NCBI GenBank assembly: GCA_022814565.1 | Contig: JAKLNG010000005.1 | Location: 1,426,001 to 1,490,000 of the forward strand | DNA: 64,000 nucleotides | Reading direction: 5' to 3' | From: Phaeophleospora eucalypticola | Lineage: Eukaryota > Ascomycota > Dothideomycetes > Mycosphaerellales > Mycosphaerellaceae | Part shown: positions 35,200 through 44,831 of the stretch, piece after piece | How the letters are laid out: each line of letters starts with the position of its first letter | How positions within the stretch are numbered: position 1 is the stretch's first letter | The notes under the pieces: model-generated | The model's input: the letters and a program-made list of their open reading frames with translations, nothing else | The model's database searches: none | What the model was told of the DNA's origin: nothing | Made by a program: the position numbers and the translations under genes

Positions 35200-36960
35200 C
35201 TATAGGGCTAGGCTATAGTAGTAGCCCCTATATAATACTAAAGAGAGGCTATTCTAGCCTATAAGAGGCTAGAAGTAGTAGAGATAGAGAAAAGTAGCCC
35301 TTATCTAACTAAGACCTAGTCCTCGTTGTCCTTAGACTCTAAGGCGTCTAAGTCTACGCTAAGGGCACCTATAGTACTCTCTCTCTCGACGTCCCTCTAT
35401 AAGTTGGCCTAAGTCGGGTTAGGATAGGCTATAAGATAGTAGGCTAGGCTACTATTAGGCTTCTTCGTAGTAATGCTACGTATATTAGCTAGGAGGCTGT
35501 TATACTACTCTATAACCTTCTTAAGACGCTTCGAGAGAGCCTTAGAGTAAGCCTACTAGTTTGTAGTGCTAAACCTATTAGCTAGGACCTAATTAGTTAT
35601 AGTCTTCTTAGGTATAGTTCCCTATTATAAAGTAGAATAGTTAGTCTTAGGTAGAAACGGCCTAGGAATAGTAATAACTTATACCCTTCTTACTAAGCTT
35701 CTTTATCTAGATACGCTTAGCTAGCGCTAGGTCGTAGAATAGGCTAGTCTTGTTAAACTCCTTACGACCCTAGTAGGTATAGAGGTTTCTAACCTTCTAT
35801 ATAGTAGGGTACTTCCTAATAGACATTAATAGAGCAAAATAGGCTAAGATAGGCGAAGAACTTACTCCTTAACGTAGCCTATAGTCTTAACGTAGAGGGA
35901 TTTAATATAATAGGCTAGATTAGCGCGCTTCGGGTCGCCTAGAGCTAGATCCTTACCCTAATTACGTAACTACTCGATCTTAGCGACTACGTCCTTATAG
36001 AAGCTAGGGAGCTACGATACGTTAGGCTAAGACGCTCTATAATAGGGCAAACTAGGGTATTCTTACCTAGAAGTAGTAACTAGTATATAGAGTATAGTAG
36101 GCGTACTTACGAATACGTATATTAGGGCCTACTAGACTATCGGTGTCGAACTTAAATAGGTCGTTATTATTATTCTTCTTCTTCTCTACGAACTCGTACT
36201 ACTCGCCTATAACGATAGCTTCTATCTCGTAATTAGCTAAGATAGCTATAATATCGACGTAGTACTAGTAAGGATTGCCTATATAAGGCGTGTATATAGT
36301 TATAACGTAGTAGCTTAGGGTAGGAGGTATAGTATAGAATAGGGATAGACTATTTCGAGCTAGCGTAGACTAAATTAGTATAGGGTAGTCGATCTTACGC
36401 TACTTATTTAGGTTCTTAGTTAGGATAGGAGTAGTAAAGCCGATTTTAGCGCGGAATATAGCGTCCTAAGGCGAAATAGACTATTCTAGGGTGTTCTAGG
36501 CTAGGTTATTATCCTTAGCTAGCTAATACTTAAGAGCTTCTAAGGCTATCTCGGAATACTTATCTCTAGCCTATCCTAGTCTATCCTAAGCTGTCTTAGG
36601 GTCTAGTAGGCCAAATCTCTTACGAACCTAGTTAGGCGTATAGAGTAGAGTACTATACTATAGGATAGCCTCGAGTTTACTATTCTAGTCTAGCTAGTAG
36701 CCCTAGTTAGAGAGGTAGGTAGAGGTCTATAATTAATCGTCCGAGATATTAATAGCTATGTTATCTCTGCCCGAAATAGGCTAAGATAGCTAAATATCGC
36801 CTATGTTACTACAGGACTACTAATAAGTAGGTAGAATGCGCTAGAGCACTCCTAAGATAAAGGAAATCTTACTAGAAATATCGAGAATAGAGAAAAGTAA
36901 CCTAAAGAAAAAGGGAATAGAGAGATACTATACCTTATTAGTATTAACTTACCTTAACTA
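35200..36960 (-). pseudogene. Antisense degraded coding region of unknown function inside the gypsy element
   Basis: Between the chromodomain and the 3' LTR, the minus strand holds a frame of about 260 codons (roughly 36900 to 36070) whose only stops are TAG or TAA, where Gln would be expected. It keeps charged, protein-like segments (for example RDKYSEIALEALK, RAKIGFTTPIL, FDTDSLVGPNI). At about 36068 the frame meets a GTAAGA-type donor. A further open segment downstream (about 35995-35885) meets a GTAAGT donor, with a third segment beyond it, suggesting introns. I do not recognise the family. Exact boundaries are uncertain. It could be an accessory retrotransposon gene or a captured host gene. 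Confidence 0.5.
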
Positions 36961-37316
36961 CCTATAATAGGCTAGAATAGGCTAGTACTTCCTACCTCTC
37001 CTAGAGATACCTAGGTATAGCTAGGAATACCTAATATTAACTAGGTAGGAGTAGGTTATAGGTAGTAGGCCTAGGTATACCTAGGTATGCCCTAGTTTAG
37101 CTAGGGAGTACTAGTAGGAAAAATCTTACCTTACTAGGGAGGATATAGAGAGGAAGGAGAACCTCTAAGAAAAATTCGAGGTTATTCTCGCGAAATTAGT
37201 AACGTTATAATTTAGTTAGAGGTAAATACTCTATCCTAGGTTATAATAGCCTATCTTTATATAAAATAGCCTATCCTACGCGTACTCGGGCTAAGTACTT
37301 AAAAGGGAGAGAGTAA

Positions 37317-37510
37317 TATTACGATCTTGCTCTATAATAGTAGCCTAATACCTTAGGCTATACTATCCTAGCCTAGGACGCCCTAGGTAGTACTACCTTA
37401 GTATATAATAGAGTTTTCTTAACTCGAATCCTCCTTCCTCTCTTCCTTCCTTAGCAATTTAAGTCGTACCTATAGGTAGCTTATACTATAGACTATTTTA
37501 TACTCTTATA
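37317..37510 (+). repeat. 3' LTR of the gypsy element
   Basis: 194 bases, the same length as the 5' LTR and alignable without gaps by eye. It is followed at once by the TTAGC duplication. Confidence 0.93.
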
Positions 37511-37515
37511 TTAGC
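37511..37515. repeat. Target-site duplication TTAGC, right copy
   Basis: Perfect match to 29806-29810; the copia integrase frame resumes directly after it. Confidence 0.9.
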
Positions 37516-38789
37516 ACCCCTAGGAAAGTTAATCTTACTAGATTTAGAAGGTTTAGTTATAAATCCTATCTATATATAGATCTAACTATAGGGAGAGGTA
37601 AGTCTTATAAATTTATATAGAATACTATTATTAGTTAGTTTATTAGATTTTTTAATATCTATTCTACTATAAACTTCTATATTCTATATATAAGGGTAGA
37701 TAGTAAGGGCAACATCTTTAGAGTAACTAAAGCCTTACCTTATGTTTAGTTTAATAAAGATACTACCTATAGCCTAGAACTTTAAAGGAGTAAGCTTTAC
37801 TTATTACTATTTCTAGGACTAGAAACAGGTTTTAATATCTTATCTAAGCTATTAATAATAGATACTACTACTATAGACTAAGGTAGTAATTCTATTTAGA
37901 GGAGGCTACTAGCTATATAGCCCTTATAAACTCTACTATCCTAAGGTAGTAAGGTTTAGGGGGGGATAATTTACTAACCTTATATAGATTTGCCTTTAGA
38001 ACCTTAATAACCTTCTTAAAATACTAGAGGTTACTAATCTTACTTTAATACTACTTAAGAGGCTAGAACATATCTAACCTCTCTTTATCCTTAAAATCCT
38101 AAGGATACTATACCTCTTTAAGAGGAGTATATAAATCCTAACTAAGATTCTTACTTAGAACCTTAATCCTACTAGCTTTCTACTAGCTAAAACTAATCCT
38201 AGGCTATTAGAAGTAAGCTCCTATCTACCTAAACTAAGTAAAATAGAATCCTAGTTGCCTTAACTTAGTAAAATAAGATCCTACTAGCTTAATCTAAGTA
38301 GAATTCTATCCTAGCTAGCTATAGAAATTAAAATTAGCCCCTAGCTAATCTAGAGATTAATTATTCTTTCCCTAATAATAATGCTCTATATCCTCTATCT
38401 CTAGCTATTTAAGGGGAGTATAAGATTTAGCTAGAGAATTAATAATCCTCTTAGGCTACCTTACCTAAGGATAATATACCTATAACTAGGTAAACTATTA
38501 CTCCCTAGATAGGAAAGAGGAAAAGAGAAACCTTACTTCCTTATCCTAAGTAAGTAATAGAAAAGAGATCTTTAAGAAGTAGGAGGACTATAACTAGATA
38601 TAATTATAGAACTATAGACAATCTAAATAGGAGAAGGCCTACTACTATAGCTACTAAACCTATTAAACCTTACCTTCCTAAGCTCTCTAAGCCTAGCTTA
38701 TCTTTTATAAAAGGTCTAAAGCTCTCTAACTCTCTTATAGTTAAAGAAATTTATAAGAGGCTAGATAGAAACCTATAGTATATAGCTAT

Positions 38790-40210
38790 AATTAAGGAGA
38801 TTATAGAGCTAGAGACCTTAGGTATAATTAAATAGATTAATATAAAAGACATTCCTAATAGAAGAAAACTATTAACTAGTAAATAGGTTTTTAAGATTAA
38901 GTATCTTCCTAATAGAAGTATAGACAAATATAAAGCTAGGTATACTACTAGAGGATTTACTTAAGTTTAAGGAGTAGATTACTATTGCACCTTTACTCTA
39001 ACCCTAGTTCTAGCTATAGCTAAAATTATTATAGCTCTTACAACTTAGTATAGCTAGAAAAGGAAGCAAATTAATATAGAGTAGGCATTTCTTAATCCTA
39101 AACTTAATAAATAGATCTTTATTAAGCTTACTTAAGATATCCTAGATCTTATAAAGGTTAAGAGAAGAAAGGTAATAAAGATTAAGAAGGGCCTATATAG
39201 TTTAAAGTAAGTAGCTAATCTATAGAATAAAGATATATCTATAACTCTTAAAAACATTAGGCTTACCTAGTCTCTTTCTAATATATGCCTTTTTACTAGT
39301 TAGAAAGTAATTATACTTATATATATAGATAACTTCTAGATCCTTAGTCTATCTATTAAAAGGATTAATTCCTTTATCTCTAAAATAAAGAAGGCCTACT
39401 CTATTAAAGTAGTAGATATAAACCTCTTTCTTAGAATCTATATTTATTAACATAAGGATAGTAGTATAAAACTTTCCTAGGAGTACTACTTAAAAGAAAA
39501 GCTCTAGGGCTACTATCTTTAAGATTCTAGAATAGTTATATATCCTATTAACTATCTATACGAGCTATTAACTAAACAATGCTTATCTTAAGAATATTAT
39601 CTATTTAATTAAATCATTAGGGAGCTCTAATTCCTAGTAAATAATACTAGACCTAATATCTCCTTTAGTGTTAATTACCTTACTAAGTATCTTTAGAACC
39701 CTTTATCTAAACATATTAAGGTAGTAAAGTATATTTAGAGATATGTCTCTAGTACTATTAGAGATAGTTTAACATTTAGGAAGAAGAGTAAATTAGAAGT
39801 TAAAGTGTTCTTAGACTTAGGCTTTATAAGGGATCTAGAAAATAGGAAATCTATATCTAGAACTCTTATTAAAATAGCTAGAGCCCTAGTGCTTTAGAGA
39901 TCTAAATTATAGAAAGAAATAGTTCTTTTAAGTACTAAAGCTAAGTATCTTATACTTACTAAGACCTATAGAGAACTTAAATAGCTTATAAACTTACTTA
40001 CTAAATTAAAGCCCTTTACTAGATTTAAACTTCTAAGGACAACAATTTATATAGATAACTAGTCTGTAATTACTTTAGTTAAGAACTATACTAACTCTAA
40101 GAGATCTAGGTATGTTTCTCTTAGAAATCATTTCTATAGAGAGTAGTATTAGAGAAGGAGAATTAAGGTTAAGTATATCTATACTAGCTAGTAACTAGCT
40201 AACTATCTTA
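38790..40210 (+). pseudogene. Copia RT and RNase H, inactivated by RIP
   Basis: RT blocks (for example KYKARYT-RGFT and the FLNPKLNK-FIKL segment) are followed by the RNase H portion with an LSSTEAEYLA-like segment changed to LSTKAKYLI and an NYTNSKRSRYVSLR segment. In-frame stops replace Gln or Trp. The RNase H tail (TSQQLADYLT-like) is the last recognisable copia block before the host gene. Confidence 0.85.
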
Positions 40211-40300
40211 CAGACCAAGTGGAAGCAGGGAAACTACAGACAGTCTTCAACGCGGCCATCCCGAACTCTGCTTTGAGCATCGTAGACAATCGCCTTCAGT

Positions 40301-42121
40301 ATGGCGTTCTATCAGGATATGCCGTGGCATGATGGCGAACAGCAGATGGCGAAGAGCATGAACACGCCCTATCTGGACAATCCGACAGTACCCACTCTCT
40401 CACCCCAACTGGCGAATCACTTACAGATAGCGCCTCTCATCGCAATTGGTACTGTGGACTCGGAGCAGCGACCTTGGGTCACTTTGCTGGGCGGGCAGAA
40501 AGGAATGTCACAGCCTCTTGGAAGCGGTATCATTGGCATCAAGACAGCAGTCGCGGAGAAGCATGACCCGGTCATCGAGCTTCTTGTCGGCAGTGAGCCA
40601 TCTGGAGACATCAGGCGAGAGGAGGGCAAAGGCCGAATGGTCAGTGGTCTGACGATTGACCTCGAGACGAGGAAACGCGTCAAGATGTACGGCCGCATGA
40701 TTGCTGGAGCTCTGAGCGAGCGGGAAGACGAAGCAACTGGGCGGGCAGAACGTATCGCAGAGATGCAACTCGTCCTGAAGATCGAACAGAGTCTTGGCAA
40801 TTGTCCGAAGTACCTGAACAAGAAGAGGATAGAGCCTGCACTTTCCAGGCCGCAGCTGGTCTCCGAGTCGCTGCAACTACCGCAGGGAGCTCTGGAGTTG
40901 ATCGAGAAGGCTGACCTATTCTTCGTCTCAAGTGCACAGCATGAGCAAGACATGGATGCGAACCACAGAGGTGGCCCTCCAGGATTCGTTCGCGTGGCTT
41001 CGAATGGGGAGTCTGGAGCTGTACTTCTCTGGCCGGAGTATAGCGGTAATCGACTTTATCAAACCTTGGGAAACTTGGCCGTGAATTCAGTAGCAGGACT
41101 CTGCTTTCCTGACTTTGACACTGGCAGCATGCTCTACTTGACTGGCCGAACAGAGATCCTCGTTGGTAAGGATGCGTCTGCTGAGCTTCCGCGGTCCAAT
41201 CTCTGCGTCAGGCTGACTGTGATCGCTGCGCGATTTGTATCTGACGCTCTCCCGTTCCGAGGTATTCTGGGGGAGAGGTCACCATATAACCCGACGGTTC
41301 GATATCTGGCTTCCGAGAAGCCGCCTCCGCGATCTGAGGCCAAAGAGATCCAGCAAGCCACTCTTCTCAGCCAAGCGAAGCTGACATCCACTATCTCCCG
41401 TTTCAAATTCAGTCTGGAGAACTCACACTCATTCAGGCCAGGACAGTATGTGACTTTGGACTTCTCAGACCACATGGACATTGGCTATTCACACATGCGA
41501 GATGACGATCCGAGGAGCATCAACGATGACTTTGTGCGAACCTTCACTGTAAGCAGTCCTCCAGGGTCCCATCCGGTCAGGAATTTGAAGGACGATGAAT
41601 TCGAGGTCACCATACGCAAAGTTGGTGTTGCAACAGATTTTCTGTTTAAAAATCAAGGTGCGAACGATCGCATGAAATTGGAAATTGGAGTCAAGGGATT
41701 TGGGGGCGAGTTTGAGGTCCAGCAGCAAGATGAGAAAGATCAAATATGCTTCATTGCGGCGGGAGTGGGTATAACTCCTATCTTGCCTTCTCTGTGGAGC
41801 TTAGACTTGAATCGCTTGAGACTTCTTTGGTCTGTTCGCAGAGAGGACATTGCGCTCGTCTTGGACACTCTGGACCAGCATCCGAATTTGAATCACAGCC
41901 TGCAGACCTTCATATCAAACGCTCATGAGGATGACGAAGATGTTCTGAAGTTGAGAAAAAGAGATGTGGACGTGAAATGCAGAAGAATTGAGGAGCAGGA
42001 TCTCAGACAACTGGACATGACATTCTCGAGGTACTACCTATGTACTGCGTTGCCGATGCGAAAGCAATTGATGCAATGGCTACCGGGCAAAGAACTCGTG
42101 TTCGAGGACTTCAACTTCTGA
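40301..42121 (+). CDS. FMN-binding split-barrel / ferredoxin-reductase-type fusion oxidoreductase
   Basis: Predicted flavoprotein; the substrate is unknown. A single exon of 606 residues. The N-terminal part (about 15-290) is a pyridoxamine-5'-phosphate-oxidase-like split barrel, with APLIAIGTVD and RPWVTLLGG near residues 45-68 and a second half-barrel with GFVRV and GNRLYQTLGNL. The C-terminal part is a ferredoxin-NADP-reductase-like module with FAD-binding RPGQYVTLDF (about 380) and FVRTFTVSS (about 410) and a nucleotide-binding IAAGVGITPILPSLW (about 485-500). No 2Fe-2S domain follows, unlike many bacterial relatives. The ATG at 40301 fits the family N-terminus (WHDGEQ block at residues 9-14). 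Its 5' leader abuts the copia remnant, so its promoter must lie in RIP-mutated DNA or be lost. Confidence 0.88.
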   Translation: MAFYQDMPWHDGEQQMAKSMNTPYLDNPTVPTLSPQLANHLQIAPLIAIGTVDSEQRPWVTLLGGQKGMSQPLGSGIIGIKTAVAEKHDPVIELLVGSEPSGDIRREEGKGRMVSGLTIDLETRKRVKMYGRMIAGALSEREDEATGRAERIAEMQLVLKIEQSLGNCPKYLNKKRIEPALSRPQLVSESLQLPQGALELIEKADLFFVSSAQHEQDMDANHRGGPPGFVRVASNGESGAVLLWPEYSGNRLYQTLGNLAVNSVAGLCFPDFDTGSMLYLTGRTEILVGKDASAELPRSNLCVRLTVIAARFVSDALPFRGILGERSPYNPTVRYLASEKPPPRSEAKEIQQATLLSQAKLTSTISRFKFSLENSHSFRPGQYVTLDFSDHMDIGYSHMRDDDPRSINDDFVRTFTVSSPPGSHPVRNLKDDEFEVTIRKVGVATDFLFKNQGANDRMKLEIGVKGFGGEFEVQQQDEKDQICFIAAGVGITPILPSLWSLDLNRLRLLWSVRREDIALVLDTLDQHPNLNHSLQTFISNAHEDDEDVLKLRKRDVDVKCRRIEEQDLRQLDMTFSRYYLCTALPMRKQLMQWLPGKELVFEDFNF

Positions 42122-42254
42122 TCGACCGATGCCGACCCCCACAACATCAACAGCAATCGAAGTCACCTTGCGCGACCACCTTGTGAGACTCTTCAACACC
42201 ACCCAACTTAATCTGCATTTGGTCTGCCCGACTCTTGACTCCACCAATGGTTCT

Positions 42255-44831
42255 TCAGCCGTGAATTACTGGCAACTCCTCGAGGTCTGCCAACGCCTGC
42301 TCCAACTTTGCCTTCTCTGCTTTGAGCTTGTGTCGCTGCTCCTCGCGCGCTGGATCCTCCGCCAACAAGCGCGCACAATGGTCCTGATCCGTGGCACCCA
42401 AGCCTTCGAACAGGTGACGATGGATGCGGCTCTCGTACTGTCCCATCAGGCCCTGCTCGCACATTCTGGCCAACACATCGACCAGCTGTGCAGCGGCGTG
42501 CTCGTAGTACGCAATTGGTTGCGCAAGCGCCTTGATCTCGCGCTCATACTCGTCCACGCCCAAAGTGGAGGTGACCCAAGCTGGATCGGCCGCCTTTCTC
42601 TTCTGATCGGGCTTGGAGGGGACCTTATAGCCTTGAGACTCCAGCGTATCGAAATGTTCGTCCACGCGCTGCTCGAGCCGCTTGGTGCGTAAGGCGTTCT
42701 CGACTGCCGATACCTTAGCTCTCCAGATAGTCTTGGAATACGTAATGGGCCGATGAGTATGTGCCGCTACCAACTGATAGGCAAATCCAGTTTGCTTATC
42801 GTGAAGCTCTTCGAAGAGCTCACGAGTGAGCGTGATGGCCTGAGCGTACAACTCGGTGCCCTTGCGGGCGGTGAGAGCGCGTTCAACCGTCTTCTTGAGG
42901 ACTTTTGTGAAGAGAGCCTTGATTCGGGAGAGAGTGTCATCCACAATCGAATTCCAAGAATCGAGGGGTTCCAGCTTGAGCTTCCGATCAACATGCTCCG
43001 ACGTGGTACCTGGCATGTCTGCGCCGGGGGCGTTGTCGTAGCGTGCCTTGATCTCTTCAAGCTGAAACTCGATTCGGTGACGAGCCGGGTTGGGTGCCTG
43101 GGGAGGAACGGCGCGACGACGTCCGTTGGTGTTCAGCACGCGAGCAGAGCTTGGAGTCGGGCGGCTCGGGGTGGCCCGACTAGGCGTGATATCGACAGCC
43201 CGTCCGCCATTGGTCTTGACTTTCTTCGATGGCGTGTCGTCCATGTCTTCATCCTCCTGGCTGTCGTCCAAAGTGATGCTACTCTTCGTGTATCCGGGTG
43301 TCTTGAATTCGACTGTTGGCTTGTTGGCTAGCAAGACGTCGCTCAAGCTGCGGAATGCCTGCTGGTACTCCGACCGCAAAGAGCTCTCGGCACTGTTAGG
43401 ATTGATCTCCTTAACAATGGCAGACTTCAAAACATCGATGTCGGTAATGACGGTCAGGGTTGGAGCTGCAGCCTGGTCTGGGAAGGAGGCGAGCTCGCCA
43501 GTGACAAGAGCAAGTCTTGATTTGACGCGGTCCAGAATCTCAGGAAGGCTCTGGATAATGTCTGCGGTGAGCAACTGCGAGAGAGCCTTCTGCAGATTTG
43601 GAATGCCGAAGCGGCCTGTGTAGGCGGCAAGCTGATCACTCCAGGGGGAGCTGGCGAAGAAGTTTGCCTCACGCTGTCTCGCTTCGTTGTAGGTAACGCC
43701 AGTCTCCATCTGGGTCTGCGAAAGCTGCTTCGTCGCGAACCATCCTAAACCGAGCTTGAACGTGCTTGCATCACCCTGCAACATCTTTTCAAGCTGCCTC
43801 ATCTTTGCTGCGCCGCCCTCAAACAAATCAGGCTTGGTGAGAACACCCATACATCGCTTCAACGCACGATATTTGCGTAAGTAGCGGAACGCTGTGCTGG
43901 TCTCGATGTCTTGGTTGGCTGCACAGGCCAAAAGGATCATGGCCTTCTCATCGCGGATGTAGGCCGTCAACAGCGCTTCGATAAACTCGACCAAGTACTG
44001 ATCGTCGTCGGTGGCGGTAGCATTGATAGCACCAGGAAGGTCGAACAGCGAAAGCTCCGGCAGCTCAGTTCCAGTGATTTTGAGGCTGATAATGTTGGGC
44101 GAGAAACCGAATTGCTGCGCCTTTTGCTGCCGAGCTTCTGCATCGTGAGCGCTCAGATCCGCGAAGATGACTGGATTGGTCGTTGGGTTTAATATAGCGA
44201 GCTGTGCTTTGCGGAGCACAACTTCGAGGTCTTCCTTCGAATCGACCCTTGCGAAATGATACTCGTGCGTATCCATCTTGGCCCATCCATCGAAATCCTG
44301 ATCATCTGTTCCAGCCCTCGCCTCGTCGTTGGGTTCGTACTTCATCTGCAACACAACCTGGCAACTCCAGTCGGGCTGTCCTTCCTTAGCGGCAGTAGTT
44401 GTGATTTGAAAGGGGCATCGGGTGCAGGTTCCAGCGCTGCGAGGAAGTGTGATGGCACATGCTGCTTCGATCAGGCTCGATTTTCCGGCGCTTTGGTCAC
44501 CAATGACAACGAATTTCGGCAGGGATGGAAGAGTCGGTTCGATGCTCAGAGCCTCAAGTTTCTGAATGGCCTTGATGAGCTCACGAGCCGGCTGACCCAT
44601 TGTTTGCATGGCCGATGGGGTCTTGTCATCATACGCCATCTCCACGTCGGAGTTTGTCGTGGGGGCTGTCTGTGTAGAACCGTCCATCTCGGTCGCAGTA
44701 GTCGAATTGATGCTGATAACCTCGCTCGGCGCACGGATCGGCATTGAAGTGGCGGGTGTGTTCTCCTTCAACTGAGTTGGGTCGTCAGCTGCGTCTCCAG
44801 GAGGACGACGCTCTTGCTTGACACGCGGCAT
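42255..44831 (-). CDS. Mx-like dynamin-family large GTPase
   Basis: GTP-hydrolysing self-assembling dynamin-superfamily protein, closest in type to fungal Mx-like members with unknown cellular job. A single exon of 858 residues from the ATG at 44831; the frame stays open upstream to 45050, but that part looks like leader. GTPase motifs: G1 GDQSAGKSS (111-119), G2 Thr in the RSAGTCTRCP block (131-140), G3 DLPG (264-267), G4 TKPD (332-335). A stalk region follows, then a GED-like C-terminus (about 760-858). The stalk is interrupted near 535-590 by an acidic, Ser/Thr/Pro-rich insert with KKVK and GRRR basic patches, a possible nuclear signal. No PH or transmembrane segment is seen. Convergent with the oxidoreductase, with 133 bases between the stop codons. 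Confidence 0.92.
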   Translation of the reverse strand: MPRVKQERRPPGDAADDPTQLKENTPATSMPIRAPSEVISINSTTATEMDGSTQTAPTTNSDVEMAYDDKTPSAMQTMGQPARELIKAIQKLEALSIEPTLPSLPKFVVIGDQSAGKSSLIEAACAITLPRSAGTCTRCPFQITTTAAKEGQPDWSCQVVLQMKYEPNDEARAGTDDQDFDGWAKMDTHEYHFARVDSKEDLEVVLRKAQLAILNPTTNPVIFADLSAHDAEARQQKAQQFGFSPNIISLKITGTELPELSLFDLPGAINATATDDDQYLVEFIEALLTAYIRDEKAMILLACAANQDIETSTAFRYLRKYRALKRCMGVLTKPDLFEGGAAKMRQLEKMLQGDASTFKLGLGWFATKQLSQTQMETGVTYNEARQREANFFASSPWSDQLAAYTGRFGIPNLQKALSQLLTADIIQSLPEILDRVKSRLALVTGELASFPDQAAAPTLTVITDIDVLKSAIVKEINPNSAESSLRSEYQQAFRSLSDVLLANKPTVEFKTPGYTKSSITLDDSQEDEDMDDTPSKKVKTNGGRAVDITPSRATPSRPTPSSARVLNTNGRRRAVPPQAPNPARHRIEFQLEEIKARYDNAPGADMPGTTSEHVDRKLKLEPLDSWNSIVDDTLSRIKALFTKVLKKTVERALTARKGTELYAQAITLTRELFEELHDKQTGFAYQLVAAHTHRPITYSKTIWRAKVSAVENALRTKRLEQRVDEHFDTLESQGYKVPSKPDQKRKAADPAWVTSTLGVDEYEREIKALAQPIAYYEHAAAQLVDVLARMCEQGLMGQYESRIHRHLFEGLGATDQDHCARLLAEDPAREEQRHKLKAEKAKLEQALADLEELPVIHG

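Larger units (their letters stand above)
29811..37510 (+). mobile_element. Ty3/gypsy chromovirus, nested in copia, RIP-degraded but structurally complete
   Basis: 7,700 bases between perfect TTAGC duplications, with two 194-base LTRs. The LTR ends read TA...TA, as expected if the canonical TG...CA was RIP-mutated. In order on the + strand: gag (from about 30470; CCHC knuckle 31177-31218), protease (around 31418-31480), RT (about 32095-32600, with YLDD changed to YLNN), RNase H (about 32880-33290), integrase with a HHCC-type start near 33665 and a core to about 34340, then a chromodomain-like segment (about 34765-34880). An antisense coding region fills most of the space to the 3' LTR. CpA/TpG is depleted but CpG is common. 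Confidence 0.93.
27413..40245 (+). mobile_element. Ty1/copia retrotransposon, RIP-degraded, split by a nested gypsy element
   Basis: The copia parts are 27413-29810 and 37511 to about 40210, possibly to 40245. Reading the + strand with stops bridged shows the copia order: gag with a CCHC knuckle near 28394-28452, protease with a degraded DSG motif near 28735-28770, integrase (29200-29810, then from 37511), RT about 38790-39300 (LTSKWVFKIKY- and KYKARYTARGFTQ-like blocks), and RNase H about 39830-40210. Stops fall where Trp (TGG) and Gln (CAG/CAA) are expected, which is the signature of C-to-T and G-to-A RIP. CpG is almost absent. No LTR is seen at the 3' end; the element stops at the RNase H tail, directly beside a gene. 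The left boundary is set by composition only. Confidence 0.9.

Noticed and set aside
36121..36180. DTDS in the antisense frame read as a family-B DNA polymerase motif
   Set aside because: No other polymerase motifs (exonuclease, SLYP, KxY) are visible around it; a four-residue match in decayed DNA is not evidence.
27413..40210. A centromere or other AT-rich structural region
   Set aside because: The AT bias is fully explained by RIP of identifiable copia and gypsy coding sequence; nothing else is needed.
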